NCBI GenBank assembly: GCA_037179335.1
Contig: JAKZHN010000002.1
Span: 1,178,001 to 1,242,000, forward strand
Reading direction: 5' to 3'
Length of the DNA stretch: 64,000 bases
DNA from: Cyclaneusma minus
Taxonomy: Eukaryota > Ascomycota > Leotiomycetes > Marthamycetales > Marthamycetaceae
In this document: positions 38,223-50,766 of the stretch, piece by piece
Numbering within the stretch: the first letter of the stretch is position 1
How the letters are laid out: every line of letters begins with the position of its first letter
Position numbers and translations under genes: made by a program
Notes under the pieces: generated by a model
Database searches by the model: none
What the model was told of the DNA's origin: nothing
What the model saw: only the letters and a program-made list of their open reading frames with translations

Positions 38223-38734
38223 TATCAAGTTGAGCTTCGCTGCAGGATCAGGGCAATGTCAAAGTTGGGTCCGTAGTGCGCTTACTCGTCGGTCGATGGT
38301 CGTCAGCCGTTGGTGTGTGAATGTAGACAGAAATTTTAGAATGCTGAGCAACTATTGCAAGCTCGGCGAAAAGAAAGGGCGCACAGGGGCCCAGCGGAGG
38401 TCCATGGGTAGAAAGATCCCGAAGAACGCCGGCCAGAGCTGGCAGCTACCCTCGGAGGTACATGTACTCATGTACTGTGCTGTAGGCACGGAGGTACCTA
38501 AGTATGTTTCGGCGTTCTGCATAAGCGAGTACGGAGAAGGAAGGATGACTGCCAACTCCACTTGAGAAGCAGTACCCTGCTCATGCTTACCACGCGAAGG
38601 TCTTCGGGATTCAAACTCTCGTCTTCTCCGTTGGGACTCCATGGTTCTGATTTGCGACGATTGTCTACTGGCATTTGCAGAATGAGCGCGGTCCCAGTGC
38701 CGCGCGGTACTGATGTTGTTCACTGTAATATTTT
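38223..38734. promoter_or_regulatory. 5' flank of the MFS gene
   Basis: About 510 bp of normal-composition DNA. Contains GTACCTAAGTAT (38494-38505) and a GTACATGTAC-type palindrome near 38458. Long frames on either strand (for example 37720-38565 +) run antisense to the MFS exons and have no family features. No clear TATA box. Confidence 0.5.
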
Positions 38735-39257
38735 AAGGGGATTGCTAAATCGCTACCCAGATTTTAAAATCGCAGAAAAAAATTCCCAAATTGGGGATAG
38801 CGCGGCCGATAAGCGGTGGCCCGTGCGCCGCCCGGAAGAAAATTAACAGTTTTAATTATTTGGCCACAATAAAGCTTATATAATTTATACTGGCTTATAT
38901 ATTTATAAATTCCAAAAAATTAGCTTTTTAATAAAGCTTTTTTTATTAAAAAAACTCAAATATAGCCTAAGCTATAATTGTTTTAGGGAAATTATTTAAA
39001 AAACGCATTTTATTTTATTTAAAAGCCAGTTTTTTTTAGCTAGGTATATAAATTTTATATATTTATAATTGAGAAATTCTATATTTTATAAAAAATAAAA
39101 AACAGGGCTAAAAAACCCTGAGTTGCAGATTTTTATTAATTAAATTGTAAATTTTATTCCGGGCGGCGCACGGGCCACCGCTTATCGGCCGCGCTATCCC
39201 CAATCCGGTAAATTTTTTCTGCGATTTTAAAATCTGGGTAGCGATTTAGCTTGCCCC
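38735..39257. mobile_element. hAT-like MITE inside the gene cluster, TSD TATTTTAA
   Basis: Inverted repeats of about 108 bp (38735-38842 and 39150-39257), nearly identical, start GGGG(A/C)..GCTAAATCGCTACCC and include the GC-rich block around GGATAGCGCGGCCGATAAGC. A perfect 8-bp duplication TATTTTAA flanks them (38727-38734, 39258-39265). The 523-bp element has an AT-rich centre and no transposase. It sits between the 3' end of the PKS and the 5' flank of the MFS gene. Its arms are barely RIP-mutated. Confidence 0.85.
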
Positions 39258-39366
39258 TATTTTAATTACGGCAGATGAACGTTTCCTCAATCTTCTCTAT
39301 ACTGTGGAGTAACAAAAGTCGGCACGGTAACATTGAATCATTCACAGAAGGCTTGACCTCCTTCCA

Positions 39367-42300
39367 CTAACCCTGGTTATGCTTGTCCAACACGACGGCG
39401 GCAAGGTCCGCTACAGTCTGGCCTCCCATGAGCTCAAACACAGAAACATCGACTTGGAGTTGGGTGGTGATCCAGTTGCGTAGCTCAATCGCCACGAGCG
39501 AGTCCACCCCAACAGAAGCAAGGCTCCTGGAGGATGACAAGTCATGCTCGGCCGTTCCAAGCATCCTCAACAACTTTTCTGTCATCTTCTCCAGAATGAT
39601 TCCCACCGCTTCGTCGCGAGAGGATGACTCACTCACTCTAATCCACACGTCACTTGAGCTCGACGGTGTTCCGCCAGATGGTACCCTGCCCTGGCCAGCG
39701 CTCGAAGTCTCCCGATGTCGTAGCCCAAGGAACCTGTTTTCCTGCATCCAGGTTGCCTCGGTCCAATGAACACCAGCCGATCTGTTGATGCCTGTGACGA
39801 CAGCGGCTGGCAAGGACAATGCGGACGAGTCGAAGTGCTGAGAAGGCGGGGCCGATGTCGAGCAGGCGGGTACAATTGCTTGCTCGAGAAGATATAGGAC
39901 GTCTTCCTCATGTAACGCTTGGTAGCCTATCCTTGAAAGACGCTCGGCTACGTGATCCGCTGTCTCAGCCACGTATCCAATGGATTTGACCATTCCTAGA
40001 TCAATAGCAACGGCTGGCAAGCCCAACGCCCGTCTATGTGACGCAAGAGCGTCCTGGAAGACACTCGCCGCTGCATAGTTGGCTTGGCCTGCCCCTCCCA
40101 TGACGCCGACGAGTGACGATAACATGATGAAGAATTCGACCCCTTCTACCTGCTTGTGCAGATTCCAACTTCCTTGAGCCTTTGGTCGCACTGCTACGTT
40201 GAAGTCGTCAGCTGTCATCTGCGAGAAAAGTGAGTCTCTAAGGACCATGGCGCCTTGTATAACGCCTCGCACCGGACGTTTGCTGGAGTTTTGGTGCTCA
40301 CGTAGCACAGAGTCAAGTTGACTTTGATCGGCCACATCACACATATAGTGACTGACGGCGCACCCGCGGGAGTTCAAGCTGGCAACGAATGACTCCTTCT
40401 TGGCACCTCTGGACAGAATGACCAGGTGTCTTGCTCCATGATCAACCATCCACTCGCAAATACGCCGACCGATGCCTCCAAAGCCGCCAACGATAATGTA
40501 GGAAGCTTCCGCCTTCAACCTCAGCGAGGGCACATGTAATTTGACCTCGCGAACGGGAACCAAAGCTGCCCCGTCTTCGACGGAAATCACAACTTTGCCA
40601 ATGTGTTGGCCGCCTTGCATGATTCGGAATGCCTTCTCGATATGTGATATGGAGTGGACCAACCTGGGTGTGACAAGCCCCATTAGGTCTTGCTGAATGA
40701 GTGACATGACGTATGCCAGTGCTTGTGAGATCTCGGACCCTCTGGCAGTCTGCCAGGCCAAGATATCTATCGACGAAAAGGACACGTTGCGGGTAAATGC
40801 GCGCATACCGAGGCTGCTGTGTTGCTCCAAATCTCGTTTTCCAAGCTCAACGAATCTGCCAAAGGTGGCCAAGCAATCAAAGCTGGACTGTAGGAGATTG
40901 CCTGCGAGCGAGTTGAGGACCACATCCACACCCTGCGCACTGACGGCTCTGATGCCATCTGCAAAGGAGTTGTCTCGGCTTGAGAATATGTGATCTGGTC
41001 TGATGCCAAACCTGTCGCGGATGAAGTTTCGTTTGGCTTGCGTCCCTGCCGTTGCGAACACTTCGGCACCTACGTGCTGTGCCAAAAGAATAGCGGCCTG
41101 GCCAACACCGCCAGCGGCCGCATGAATGAGCACCTTCTCCCCGGGCTGGATCTTGGCTGTGGAAAATAAGGAGACATAAGCAGTAGTGAAGGCGAGGGGA
41201 ATGGAAGCTGCCTCTTGGAAAGTCATGCTGTCGGGTATGCGCGCCACATTGCTCCTCAAAGTTCGCACTCTGTTAGACCAATGGCCTTTTAGCAGAGCAC
41301 ACACCCGGTCTCCAATCTTGAGGTCCTGTCCGTCCTTGTTCTGGCCCTCCGTCTGGGAGTGGCCTGCATGCGCTTCTCCGAGTCTTGTGATGATGCCAGC
41401 ACATTCGAAGCCCATGATGCGGTTGGCCTCAAGTTGACCCATGGCAACCATGACGTCCCGGAAATTCAGGCCAAAGGCCATGGGTTGTATCTCAACGAAG
41501 TCGAAGTCTTCAGTGATACCGTCGTCGTCTTGGCCTCCATTGTCCTTGTCGTTTTCATCGTGGTCGGCTTGTTGTGCGATAAAGTGCAAGGTGTCCAGAA
41601 GTCCAGAAGTCCCCACATCCATTCGCAGGCGACGCCCCTCGTGGTCAAATGGCTCCATCGAGAGCTCGGTTGGAACTGTCTCGAGGTCAGGCCGCTCTGA
41701 GTAACCGCACTCAAATGATCGCGGCACTTGAATGACGCCCCCTCGCTCTGCAAATTCAAACTCTTGGCCACAGGCAGATAGTCCTATTGTGCGGGGATCG
41801 TGATCACCAAGCGCAGTGTTATACACTTTGCAAACAACGTTGATGCTTTCCGATGTCCACGGACTGCAGGCAGGATCAAGATCCAGTGAAACGAATCGCT
41901 TGCCGGTACTGCTGCTCTCGTTACGAAGAGAGCGCAATACACCAAGATGCAAAGCTCTCCAAGGGTCCTCGGACGCTACGGCAGCCCCTCTTGCCACCCA
42001 CAAAACGGAGCCACAATTTATCAAAATCGTCTTGATAGACTCGAACACCTCGGTGTCGACATTCTCAAGCAGAGACCATTCAATTTCGCTGACAAAAATG
42101 CACGTCTTGCCGATGACTTCTGCTTCGGCCTGCAAAATCGACATTATGGACGGGGTGACGCTGCTGTGAATGGTCAAGGCCGATTGAAGGTTGCTCAACC
42201 AGTTCAGCGACTGCAGTGACGAAATGGCTGGAGGTCCATACAGGAGAACCACGACGGAGTTGGAATTCGAGGAGGTCACAACAGCTAGGTCTGGATGATG

Positions 42301-45300
42301 TGATGTTGGCTTGGGACATGGTAGCTGGGTCTCTGCTGGCACATGATCATGCTCGATAGTGGCAGTTGACATCATGGTGCTGATCATGTAGAACTCATCT
42401 TGATCGCAATCACGGACCTCGAACTCAACACCACTGAAGCCACTTGTGCTCAGCGTCCTGTGCCACATCGCAGGGCTAAGAGAAGGTGTCTGACGAGCTT
42501 GACGTTCAGGTTCTTCACTGAGCCACCAGCCCTGTAGCAGACCGAAGACGAAGCAAAGATCAAGCTGATCGTTGGTTGTCTCGACCAAGATGAGCTTGCC
42601 GCCGGGTTTGAGCAGCTTGCGAACATTGACCAGTGTCCGCTGTAAGCTTGCCGTCGCGTGCAGGACCTGACAGGCTACGATCACGTCGTAGCTACCGCTC
42701 TCAAAACCTTGATCAGCCGGATCTTCCTCAATGTTCAGAGTGCGGAAGTCCATGACATCGGCCCAGCTCGAGAAACGCTCGCGCGCCGCCTCAAAGAATC
42801 CTGCTGAAATATCGGTAAAGTCGTAGCGGTCCACAGGTTGCAGTCCCTTGCTGTCCTCCAGCGCTTTGATAATCATCTCAGTGCAACCTCCTGTACCACC
42901 GCCGATCTCAAGAACACGGCATCTAGGGTTTTTGTGTGCACATAGTCGGACCAATTCAGCGGCCTGTTGATTGGATCGACTCCACTTCAACGCTTCCACG
43001 TAGTAACGCGTCAGCAGTCTGTCGCTCATCATCAAGTCGAGGGCATTCGTCTGGCCACGGAGTATAGCGGGAATCTGAGGTCCCAGGCGGGCTATCATCT
43101 CGCCGTTGACGCTTCCATGGGAAGGAGAGGTGAGTTTGGCTCGCAGTAGACTTCGCTGCTCGGCGCTGTCGTGGAGCCAATTGCCGCTGTCCGAGCCTGG
43201 TTCACTTTTCGTGCTCGCAAGTTCAAGCTGCGCCAGCATCCACTTGCAGAATGGTCGATGATGTCCCTCAAGACGCTCGTAGTCTTGCGCAGTCAGATGC
43301 CCTGTGGCCTCTTGAATGTAGTGTATGGTGCATCGTCGGAGGTCGACAATATGCTCAACCTCCCAGGGATCGATACTGCGTTTCAAGTTCTCGCCTAGCC
43401 ATCCGAAGTCGATAGAGGCCAGATCCGGAGCCCAAAGCCACGAGCCATACGTATTCCTGGCCTGGTTTGACACTGTGCTTTGGTCCGCAAGACTGCCTCC
43501 GAGTGATTGAAAGACAAGACCCTCCATCTTCAGAGAAAACGCATTCAGGTTCGTTCTGGCAGGATCCTGGTTCTCAATCTCATCGTCCAACACTTGCACA
43601 TCAGCCACGAAAGACTGAGGACTTCGATCCGTGATTGTCACTCGCGCGCTGAGAACATGGCCGATTGGAATGACTCTCATGTTTGCTGACAGTGTCAAGC
43701 TCTTGACCCGCCTTGGCACCAGGGCTGTCCTCAGCCTTGTTCCTGCCGACAGCAGAGGCGTATATCCAGCCTGTATAATCGAGTCCAATGTCGTTGGATG
43801 TACTATGTACTTGTTCTCGTGGGCTTGTGGCATGGTTGCTGCCGATTCGGCTATTGCAAATGTGCAGGTTGAGCTCTGTCGGTCACCTTGTATGTTGAGA
43901 ATGTTCTGAAAAGCCGATCCGTGACAGATTCCTACCGCCCGTAGACTGTCCCACAGGTGTTTTGGCCGAACATCGCGGCTATACGTTCCCAAGTGTTCTG
44001 GCTCTAGCTGTCTGTTCGGCCTTTTCAACCCATGATTGTCGCTCTTCTCAGAGCGTATGAGTCCTGCACAGTGTTCTGTCCAGACGCCTGGGTCCTGTTG
44101 TGAAATCGAATGGACCGAGAACTCATACCAGTCTTTGGCACCCAGGGACTTATTGGACGTGCCGCATTCATGAAGTGTGAGCCGTAGATCAATGTCTGCG
44201 TCCGCATCAGCCGGTAAAATCAGCGCTTGTTTGAGCTCTATGTCTCTCAAACTGTATCCGGCTGTGATAGTCGAAGGAATCGAACTCGGCATCTCCATCT
44301 GGGATAATCCCTCAATTGCCATGCTTATGAAGCCAGCACCAGGAAAGATGATATTTGAACCAACGACGTGGTCTCGTAACCAGGGAACATCACCGAGACA
44401 GAGAGAACATCTCCACGATGGCGCGTTTGGAGACGAGAGGGGCTCCCGCAAACCTATCAATGGATGCGGAGGGATCTTTCTGCGTCTCGAAGCCCTGTCT
44501 GTGCGCGACTCTCGCCAATAACGGGTCTGGTGGCTCCAGGGATAGGCCGGAAGATCGTGAAGTACTCTGGCTTGAGGTCTGTCGCTTGAACTTTCAAGCG
44601 GAAAGTTCACGGCCTTCATGTCAATGCGATGTCCTCGGTGTATGAGGTCCGCCGCAACGTCCAAAATGGTCTCGACTGCACTCTTGTTCCGGAAGAGGCA
44701 GCTCAGGTATGCTAACCTGGCCTTGGTCTCGATTCGACGCTCGGACTCTTGCTCCTGCTCCTGCTCTGTCTGCTGGATGATCTGTCTGACAGGGCCGCCG
44801 AGACCGCTGTGAGGCCCTATTTCGATGACGACGTCCACTTCAGCTTTGCGCTTGTCATCCCCGTTCCAGCACATTTTGCGGAAAGCGGAATCAAACTCGA
44901 CGGGTTGCAGCATGCTGTCCTGCCAATGCTGGGGATCGAGAAGTGAACTCAGATTTGGCACACGGGTACCCGTCATCGGCGACGTATAGATGACACCGTT
45001 GGCGCTCCTGGTGCTTCTGCCCTCATCGCTTGAAATCTTTTCTGCCTCGAAAAGACGCGAGAGCAAAGATCCGAACTCATCAGCCACTGGCAGCATATAG
45101 TTGGAATGATACGCCTCTGTAACTCGGAGTCTCCGAGCGAAGATGCCGTCTGCTTGCAGAATCTCCTCCAAGTTTTGGATCGCGCTCAAGTCGCCCGACA
45201 CGGTCACGCTGGATTGGCTGTTCACACAGCCCACCACCAGTGAACCGAACGAAAACGTGGGTCCAGTGCCAATGATACGCGAGATGTAAGCATCGGCCTC

Positions 45301-47867
45301 TGTGCGACCAAGCCCCACAGCCATCATGCCGACCTTGGCAGCGACTGCTGGCTTAGGTCTGGTCGTAAGGAGGCCGCGAAAGAATGTGACGCCAAGGGCC
45401 GACCGAGCCGATAATGCACCTGCAGCGAAGGCTGCTGCTGCTTCGCCGCTGGAGTGACTCGTGATCCCAGTCGGACAGACTCCCCATGACCACAAAAGAC
45501 GCACAAGTGATATCTGGATGGCGGTTGAAAGTGGTAGACTATACTCTGCGTTGTGCACTTTAGTATTGACCTCATCGCGGTGCAATTCGTCTGTCGAGGG
45601 GGTCAGCATCAAGTGTTCCAAAAGAGCGAGTGAGTATGGTTCTCCACCAGATTTACGCACCCATGATGCTCCAACTAGCTCCAAACTCCTTGATATAGCC
45701 CCCACACTCCATGAGAGACTTCTTGAATATTGGGAACGTGTCGATCAACTCTCGGCCCATAGCATGCCACTGAGCACCTTGACCAGTGAAGACCCAGCCT
45801 ATGCGGACATCTTGTTCATATCTTCTCGGCTGCAGCCAGTCGCAGTCGAGGGCAGACTCGAGGCATCTTGTTCCACTTGTCGCTAGAACGGCTTTCCAAG
45901 GTAGATCTGAGCGACGGGAGCCCAAGGTGTATGCCAGATCATCGTGGAAGGAGTCCGTCGATGGGGAGCGTTTAGCATAGTCTCGCAGATTCGATATCAT
46001 TTGTCGACAACCCTGCTCGTTATTCGCACTGAGGACGTAGACTCGCGGCTGCGCCAATGTGGCTTGATTGGTGTTCTCAATCCTTTGGCGCCGATATCCT
46101 TCGATGTGCGCTTCTGTGGCAGCCAGGGTGGGACAATCATATCCCTCGAGGATGACACTTCAGAAGTATGTAATTAGCAGATGAATCTGTGGGGCCCTAC
46201 GCAATTGTTCGACTCACTGAGCATTTGATCCACCAAAACCGAAATTCTGTACCGATGCGCGACGGATTCCTCCGCTCCGTGGCCAGTCCTGTTTTGACAT
46301 AGGGATCTGCTGTGCGTCAACGATGCAAGGTACTTTGTACGATATTCCTGGGACCCACGAACCTTTATGTGCCTCTTGTCGAGCAACAGCTGTTTGCTTG
46401 GCCGGAGAAAGCGTGCATTCGGTAGTATCGACCTCTTTTCCAGCGACATTACCGTTTTGATGATGCTGGCCAGTCCACTGACGGCCTCGGTATGGCCAAT
46501 ATTAGCTTTGATGGACCCCACAAGCAAAGGCTGGGTCTGAAGAGGTTGGAAAGCTGCCGAAATGGCTGAGATCTCCAACGGATCACCAACTGGCGTCCCG
46601 GTGCCATGAGCTTCAACATAAGCCGTCTGAGTGATGTCGATCTGCCCATTGGTATAGCATTCCCGGATGAGATCTGCCTGGGCCACATCGCTCGGCCCAG
46701 TGATCGTGGGAGTCCTTCCGTCCTGGTTGAGAGCAGTTCCCCGAATGATCGCCCGGATTGGGTCCTGATCACGGACTGCGTTCGGAAGAGACTTCAGTAT
46801 GATGCAGGCGATCCCCTCTCCACGCCCATAACCATTAGCGCGAGCATCAAAGGCATACGAAATCCCGTCTGGTGAAAGAAAGCTAAGGTTTGTTAGAAAG
46901 CGGTGCCATTGACCCTAGCTTACTATGTGTGGCGAGCATTCTAGAGAGCACTTACCCCAAGTTCGACATAGAAACGAAGACGTCTGCGTTCAGTAACAGG
47001 TTGGCACCCGCTACTATGGCCATGTCCGACTCCCCACTGCGCAGACTCTGGTATGCCAAGTGCAGAGCAGTCAATGTCGTCGAACAAGCAGTATCGAGGG
47101 TCACGCTGGGACCTCGAAGATCGTAGAAGTGTGATATACGGTTGGCAGCCATAGCACCTGCATTACCCGTGATAAAATATCGAGGTAGGGTGTCAGGGTC
47201 CCGAATGAGGGAATCTTGATAGTCGTTGTACATGCAGCCGGCGAAGACTGATGTTCTGGTGCCTTGGACTCCCTCGAGAGTCATTCCAGCTGGGCACATC
47301 GTCAGTAAGGTGTCATTACCACCACGGAGAGTATGTGGGATCAGAAGTTGGATGTTTACCGCTCTCGAGCGCCTCGTAAACCACTTCCAGCATCAAACGG
47401 TATTGTGGGTCCATGCACTGGAATTTCGTTAGTACTTGAAATTGGTTCGACGTGCCCTAATGGCAATCAACGATCTTAAAACATACCCTGGCGACCTCGT
47501 TGGTCATGTTGAAGAAAGATGCATCAAACAAGGCAACGTCTTCTGTGAGAAAATGACCGCCCCTGACATTTGTCTTCAACAGCAAATATCATATCAGATC
47601 AGCAAAGCAAATTTTGTTGGGGAACAATCCACAGTCACTGGTGTCTCGGAGGCCAATAAGACTTACAGAGCCGACTCTCTTGCCATTTGGGTGATAAACA
47701 CCGCTCACGTCAAACCTTGAGGACGGTATCCTGGACCAGGCGCTGCGTCCACGTTCCAGCATCTCCCATAGCGCCTGTGGGCTTGTTGCACTTCCGGCGA
47801 ACCTGCAGCCCATACCAACAATGGCAACAGGGTCAGGTTTAGAGCGCTCATCATCGGAGTTGACCAT
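39367..47867 (-). CDS. Highly reducing iterative type I PKS (KS-AT-DH-MT-ER-KR-ACP)
   Basis: Eight exons give 2670 aa: 47667-47867, 47487-47573, 47360-47417, 46956-47289, 46363-46882, 46218-46309, 45661-46157, 39367-45590. Introns are GT-AG, 53-93 nt, and phases close. Domains: KS from residue 12 (catalytic Cys184 in DTACSTT, His319 in EAHGTGT, His357 in NIGHTE). AT has TGQGAQW at 555 and nucleophile Ser643 in SHSSG, where GHSSG is usual. DH has His about 1004 (HVVGSNIIFP) and Asp about 1199 (LDSIIQ). C-MeT has EIGGGTGG at about 1494. ER has AAAGGVGQAA at about 2089. KR has GGFGGIGR at about 2300 and the SSLVG/ANYAAAS pair at about 2430. ACP has GVDSL with the phosphopantetheine Ser at about 2627, and the protein ends soon after. 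There is no thioesterase or condensation domain, so release must be in trans. Every catalytic motif looks intact. The architecture is that of LovF-type synthases: a reduced, alpha-methylated chain, length unknown. Confidence 0.97.
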
Positions 47868-48654
47868 GGTGACTTTTCTTCATGCAGCTTGCGGGGATAA
47901 GGAATTCAGTGGCGTCATGTAATGCGAAGTTTTATGCTACGAGCAAGTTGATTGAATGTTGCAAGCAAGTTTTGAATGCATGTGTTATGTGTTGAAGCAC
48001 TAGAAGCTGTTGCAGAAGGTTTACTGTCTGTAAGTAGTCAGGAATCCCTGAAGGAATACTCGCATATTTGGTCTTGTACGGGTATACCTCGCGAATAGTA
48101 CTTTCGACACCGATGAGATGATTTGTTCATCAACGCAGGACTAGCAAAGTCCGCTTTTCACCGAATTTAATACCCACCTACTATGTAGGTATCCCTCCGG
48201 AGTTGCGCCTGGAGAAACCGAGAATAAAGACGCCCCATTATGATCATATGCAATCGGCAACCAGCATCCGAAGCTTAGGCAATCAGGCAATCTCGTTTTT
48301 TTGGCATCGCGGCCTGACCTTCCCATTATGCAATGAGTCGTTATCGCTATATGACAGGTAAGACCTCATTAGCAACTGGAGCGATGAGCGCGTTGTACGA
48401 AATGTTCAAATGCCGAGATTCTTGCTGCAAGCAAACACCGAGCGCCGAATTTCACCGGTGGCCAAAGAATTTGATCGTACACAAGTGAGTGAGACTTTTT
48501 TTTTGTGGATTGGGAGATTTGGTACCACAGAGGGGTAAGCACGAATTTTGCCTGCCGCTGGGAATAAATTCGAAGAGTACCATGTCATATGGTTTCCTGT
48601 GAATCCTGTCCAAACAGTCATCGAGGGCGACAAAGCAAAGCCAGCTGAACTACG
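47868..48654. promoter_or_regulatory. Divergent intergenic region between PKS and transesterase
   Basis: 787 bp separate two head-to-head genes, so it probably acts as a shared promoter. It holds the palindrome ACCTACTATGTAGGT (48176-48190) followed by CTCCGGAG (48195-48202), the kind of CGG/CCG-containing symmetric site bound by Zn2Cys6 regulators. No such regulator is encoded in the window. Function is inferred. Confidence 0.5.
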
Positions 48655-50162
48655 ATGACGACTCAAAACGTACTTGTTCTTTCCAGGAACGAGATGATAT
48701 CAGATATGGAATCGACTTTCGAGTCGGCTGTAATGTCCTCCAAGATCCCAGGAGCTGTGCTAATGGCCCAGAACACAGATGGTAGGTAATCTTCCTCGCA
48801 ATATCGCCCGTCATCAATTTTCCGAGTTTGTATTCGTAGCTCGAGGCCCTAATCATGTGTGTGTTTTCAATATCCAACAGGCTCTATCGATTATGCGCAC
48901 AGCTTTGGGTCCAGAACCGTTTTGCATGATGAGTCTCAAATGCTACCACCGATGGAAGCAGATACGCCCATGCGGCTCGCCAGCGCCACCAAGCTCTTGA
49001 CAACTATCATGGCCCTACAGTGCGTTGAACAAGGTCTCGTGGACTTAGATGAGGACCTCAGCAGGCTGCTACCTGAATTGAGCAACAAGCAGGTTCTGAC
49101 CGGGTTTGACGACGTTGATGCCCCGATTTTGCGGAGTCGTGAGGGAATCATCACGCTACGGTGAGTAGTCCATTGTTTCAATGTTGTACTAGGTCCTACT
49201 AGGACATGCCTCCAACAGCCCTGATATCTGTGACTCGTTAATGACATGAATTACTCTAAAACAGGCACCTCTTGACACATACCGCTGGGTTCTCATACAG
49301 CTTTCTCCATCCTCTCTTGCAAGAGTACATGGCTAAAGGCCATCTGAAATCCGACGAGAAGTTCGGCATTCAGAGCCGTCTCGCGCCTCCTGCTGTGAAC
49401 GATCCGGGGTCCGAATGGATATATGGAGCGAATCTCGACTGGGCTGGAAAGCTGATCGAGACTGTCACCGGAATGGATCTGGAGGAATACATGGAGCAGC
49501 ACATTTGCGAGCCCTTGGGGATCACTGACATGACATTCAAACTCCAACAGCGTCCTGATTTGTTAAGCCGTCGTGCCGACCAGACACGTCGTAATACTGC
49601 GGATGGAAGCCTGCAGTACGATGACTGCGTGTACTTTCGCTATGACGCAGAGGAATGTTGGGGCGGTCAAGGAGTTTTCACCAGCCCACGGTCTTTCATG
49701 CAGGTGATCAGTTCACTGATGAGACGTGACGAAATTCTTTTGAGACCTGAGACTGTCGAGCTTATGTTTCAGCCGGCGCTCAACGCACAGCTGGAGGAGC
49801 TGATGAACCGGCACATGGACTCGACACCGCATATCAACTATGGGGGTCCCATGCCCATGGTTATCAAGAGAAACTTCGGGCTTGGTGGCATCATCGCCAT
49901 GGAGGATCTCGACGGTGCTACTTGGCGCCGACGTGGATCCCTGACGTTCGGCGGCGGCCCCAATATTGTCTGGGTAAGTTGAACATCATCGACGCACAGG
50001 AATGCAGACGTACTAAAAGTTTATTCGTAGCAAATCGACCCTGCTGTAGGGGTCTGTACTCTTGTTTGCTTCCAATTGGAGCCTTGGAATGACCCAGTGT
50101 GTCGAGACCTTACTCGTGTCTTCGAAAAGGCCATATATTCCCTGATGGGCCAGAAGAAGTAG
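48655..50162 (+). CDS. LovD-like acyltransferase / transesterase (beta-lactamase fold)
   Basis: Four exons give 415 aa: 48655-48781, 48881-49160, 49265-49973, 50031-50162. GT-AG introns of 57-104 nt, phases close. LovD, which moves a methylbutyryl group from the LovF ACP to monacolin J, is 413 aa. The SxxK motif SATK places Ser77 and Lys80, and Tyr189 lies in WIYGANLDWAG; these equal the LovD residues Ser76, Lys79 and Tyr188 plus one. Further class C-like features are HLLTHTAGFSY and the C-terminal RGSLTFGGGPNIVWQID. The first ATG (MTTQNVLVLS) was chosen; one at 48694 (MISDMES) is possible. It is transcribed away from the PKS. I infer that it takes acyl chains from the PKS ACP to an alcohol acceptor, but esterase activity is an alternative. 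Confidence 0.9.
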
Positions 50163-50766
50163 GACGTGGGAAGCATTGGCAGTTACCAGTCTGGGCGTAT
50201 TTTTGTTGGGGTCTGGTGGAATAGGACGGCGCTTCGTTTCGTCAGCTTAGCGACGCTGGTTCGAAAGTCGAGGTCGGGCTCAAGTGTGGTCGAGCGATAG
50301 CAAACCGAGAATCTGGTAAATCGAATCGAGCTAGACGAGATCAAAAGGCTAGCAGGATCGAGCTCAAGCTCAGATGGGAGAATATAGCTGATCTCAAGCA
50401 GCCAAGCTGCAGTGATGAAGGCTACCTCCTGAAGTCGAGACTTCTAAAGTTGCAAGGAGGGACAGGTTCTAAAAGCCAATAAAGGTTCCGAATCGCTCGA
50501 AAGCAGGACTCAATCACAACGAAGCGGCAAACCAGAAGTTTTATGGAGAATCGGGACACTCAACGGAGGTGTGAAGAGCTAAAATTGGGGTTTCGGGGCG
50601 TAGAGCTGTTAAGCTCGTCTGCATAACATGCACATGTGAACCAAATCGAACAGTTACCTAGGTATGACAGTCGTGCCACTACACTGGATATTTGTCAGAA
50701 GCCGAAGAAAACTTCGTCTCCTTGTATTCCTAGGTAGCTATGGACAGCCGCCCTACCTGCTAGGTC
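50163..50766. other. Convergent 3' intergenic, no gene
   Basis: Space between the 3' ends of the transesterase (+) and the hydrolase (-). Contains the perfect palindrome TACCTAGGTA (50655-50664) and TCCTAGGTA (50728-50736). No supported frame. Confidence 0.6.

Noticed and set aside
37720..38565. 281-codon frame on the plus strand
   Set aside because: Antisense to MFS exons 1-2 and their flank, with no domain. It is a shadow of the real gene.
45591..45705. N-terminal 38 codons of the longest PKS frame (MGAISRS...)
   Set aside because: They are intron sequence read through. Splicing from 45661 to 45590 gives the conserved SWSIMDEL join in the AT domain.
46320..46370. Apparent frameshift in the KS domain
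   Set aside because: A 53-nt GT-AG intron restores the frame and joins conserved KS sequence, so the gene is not broken here.
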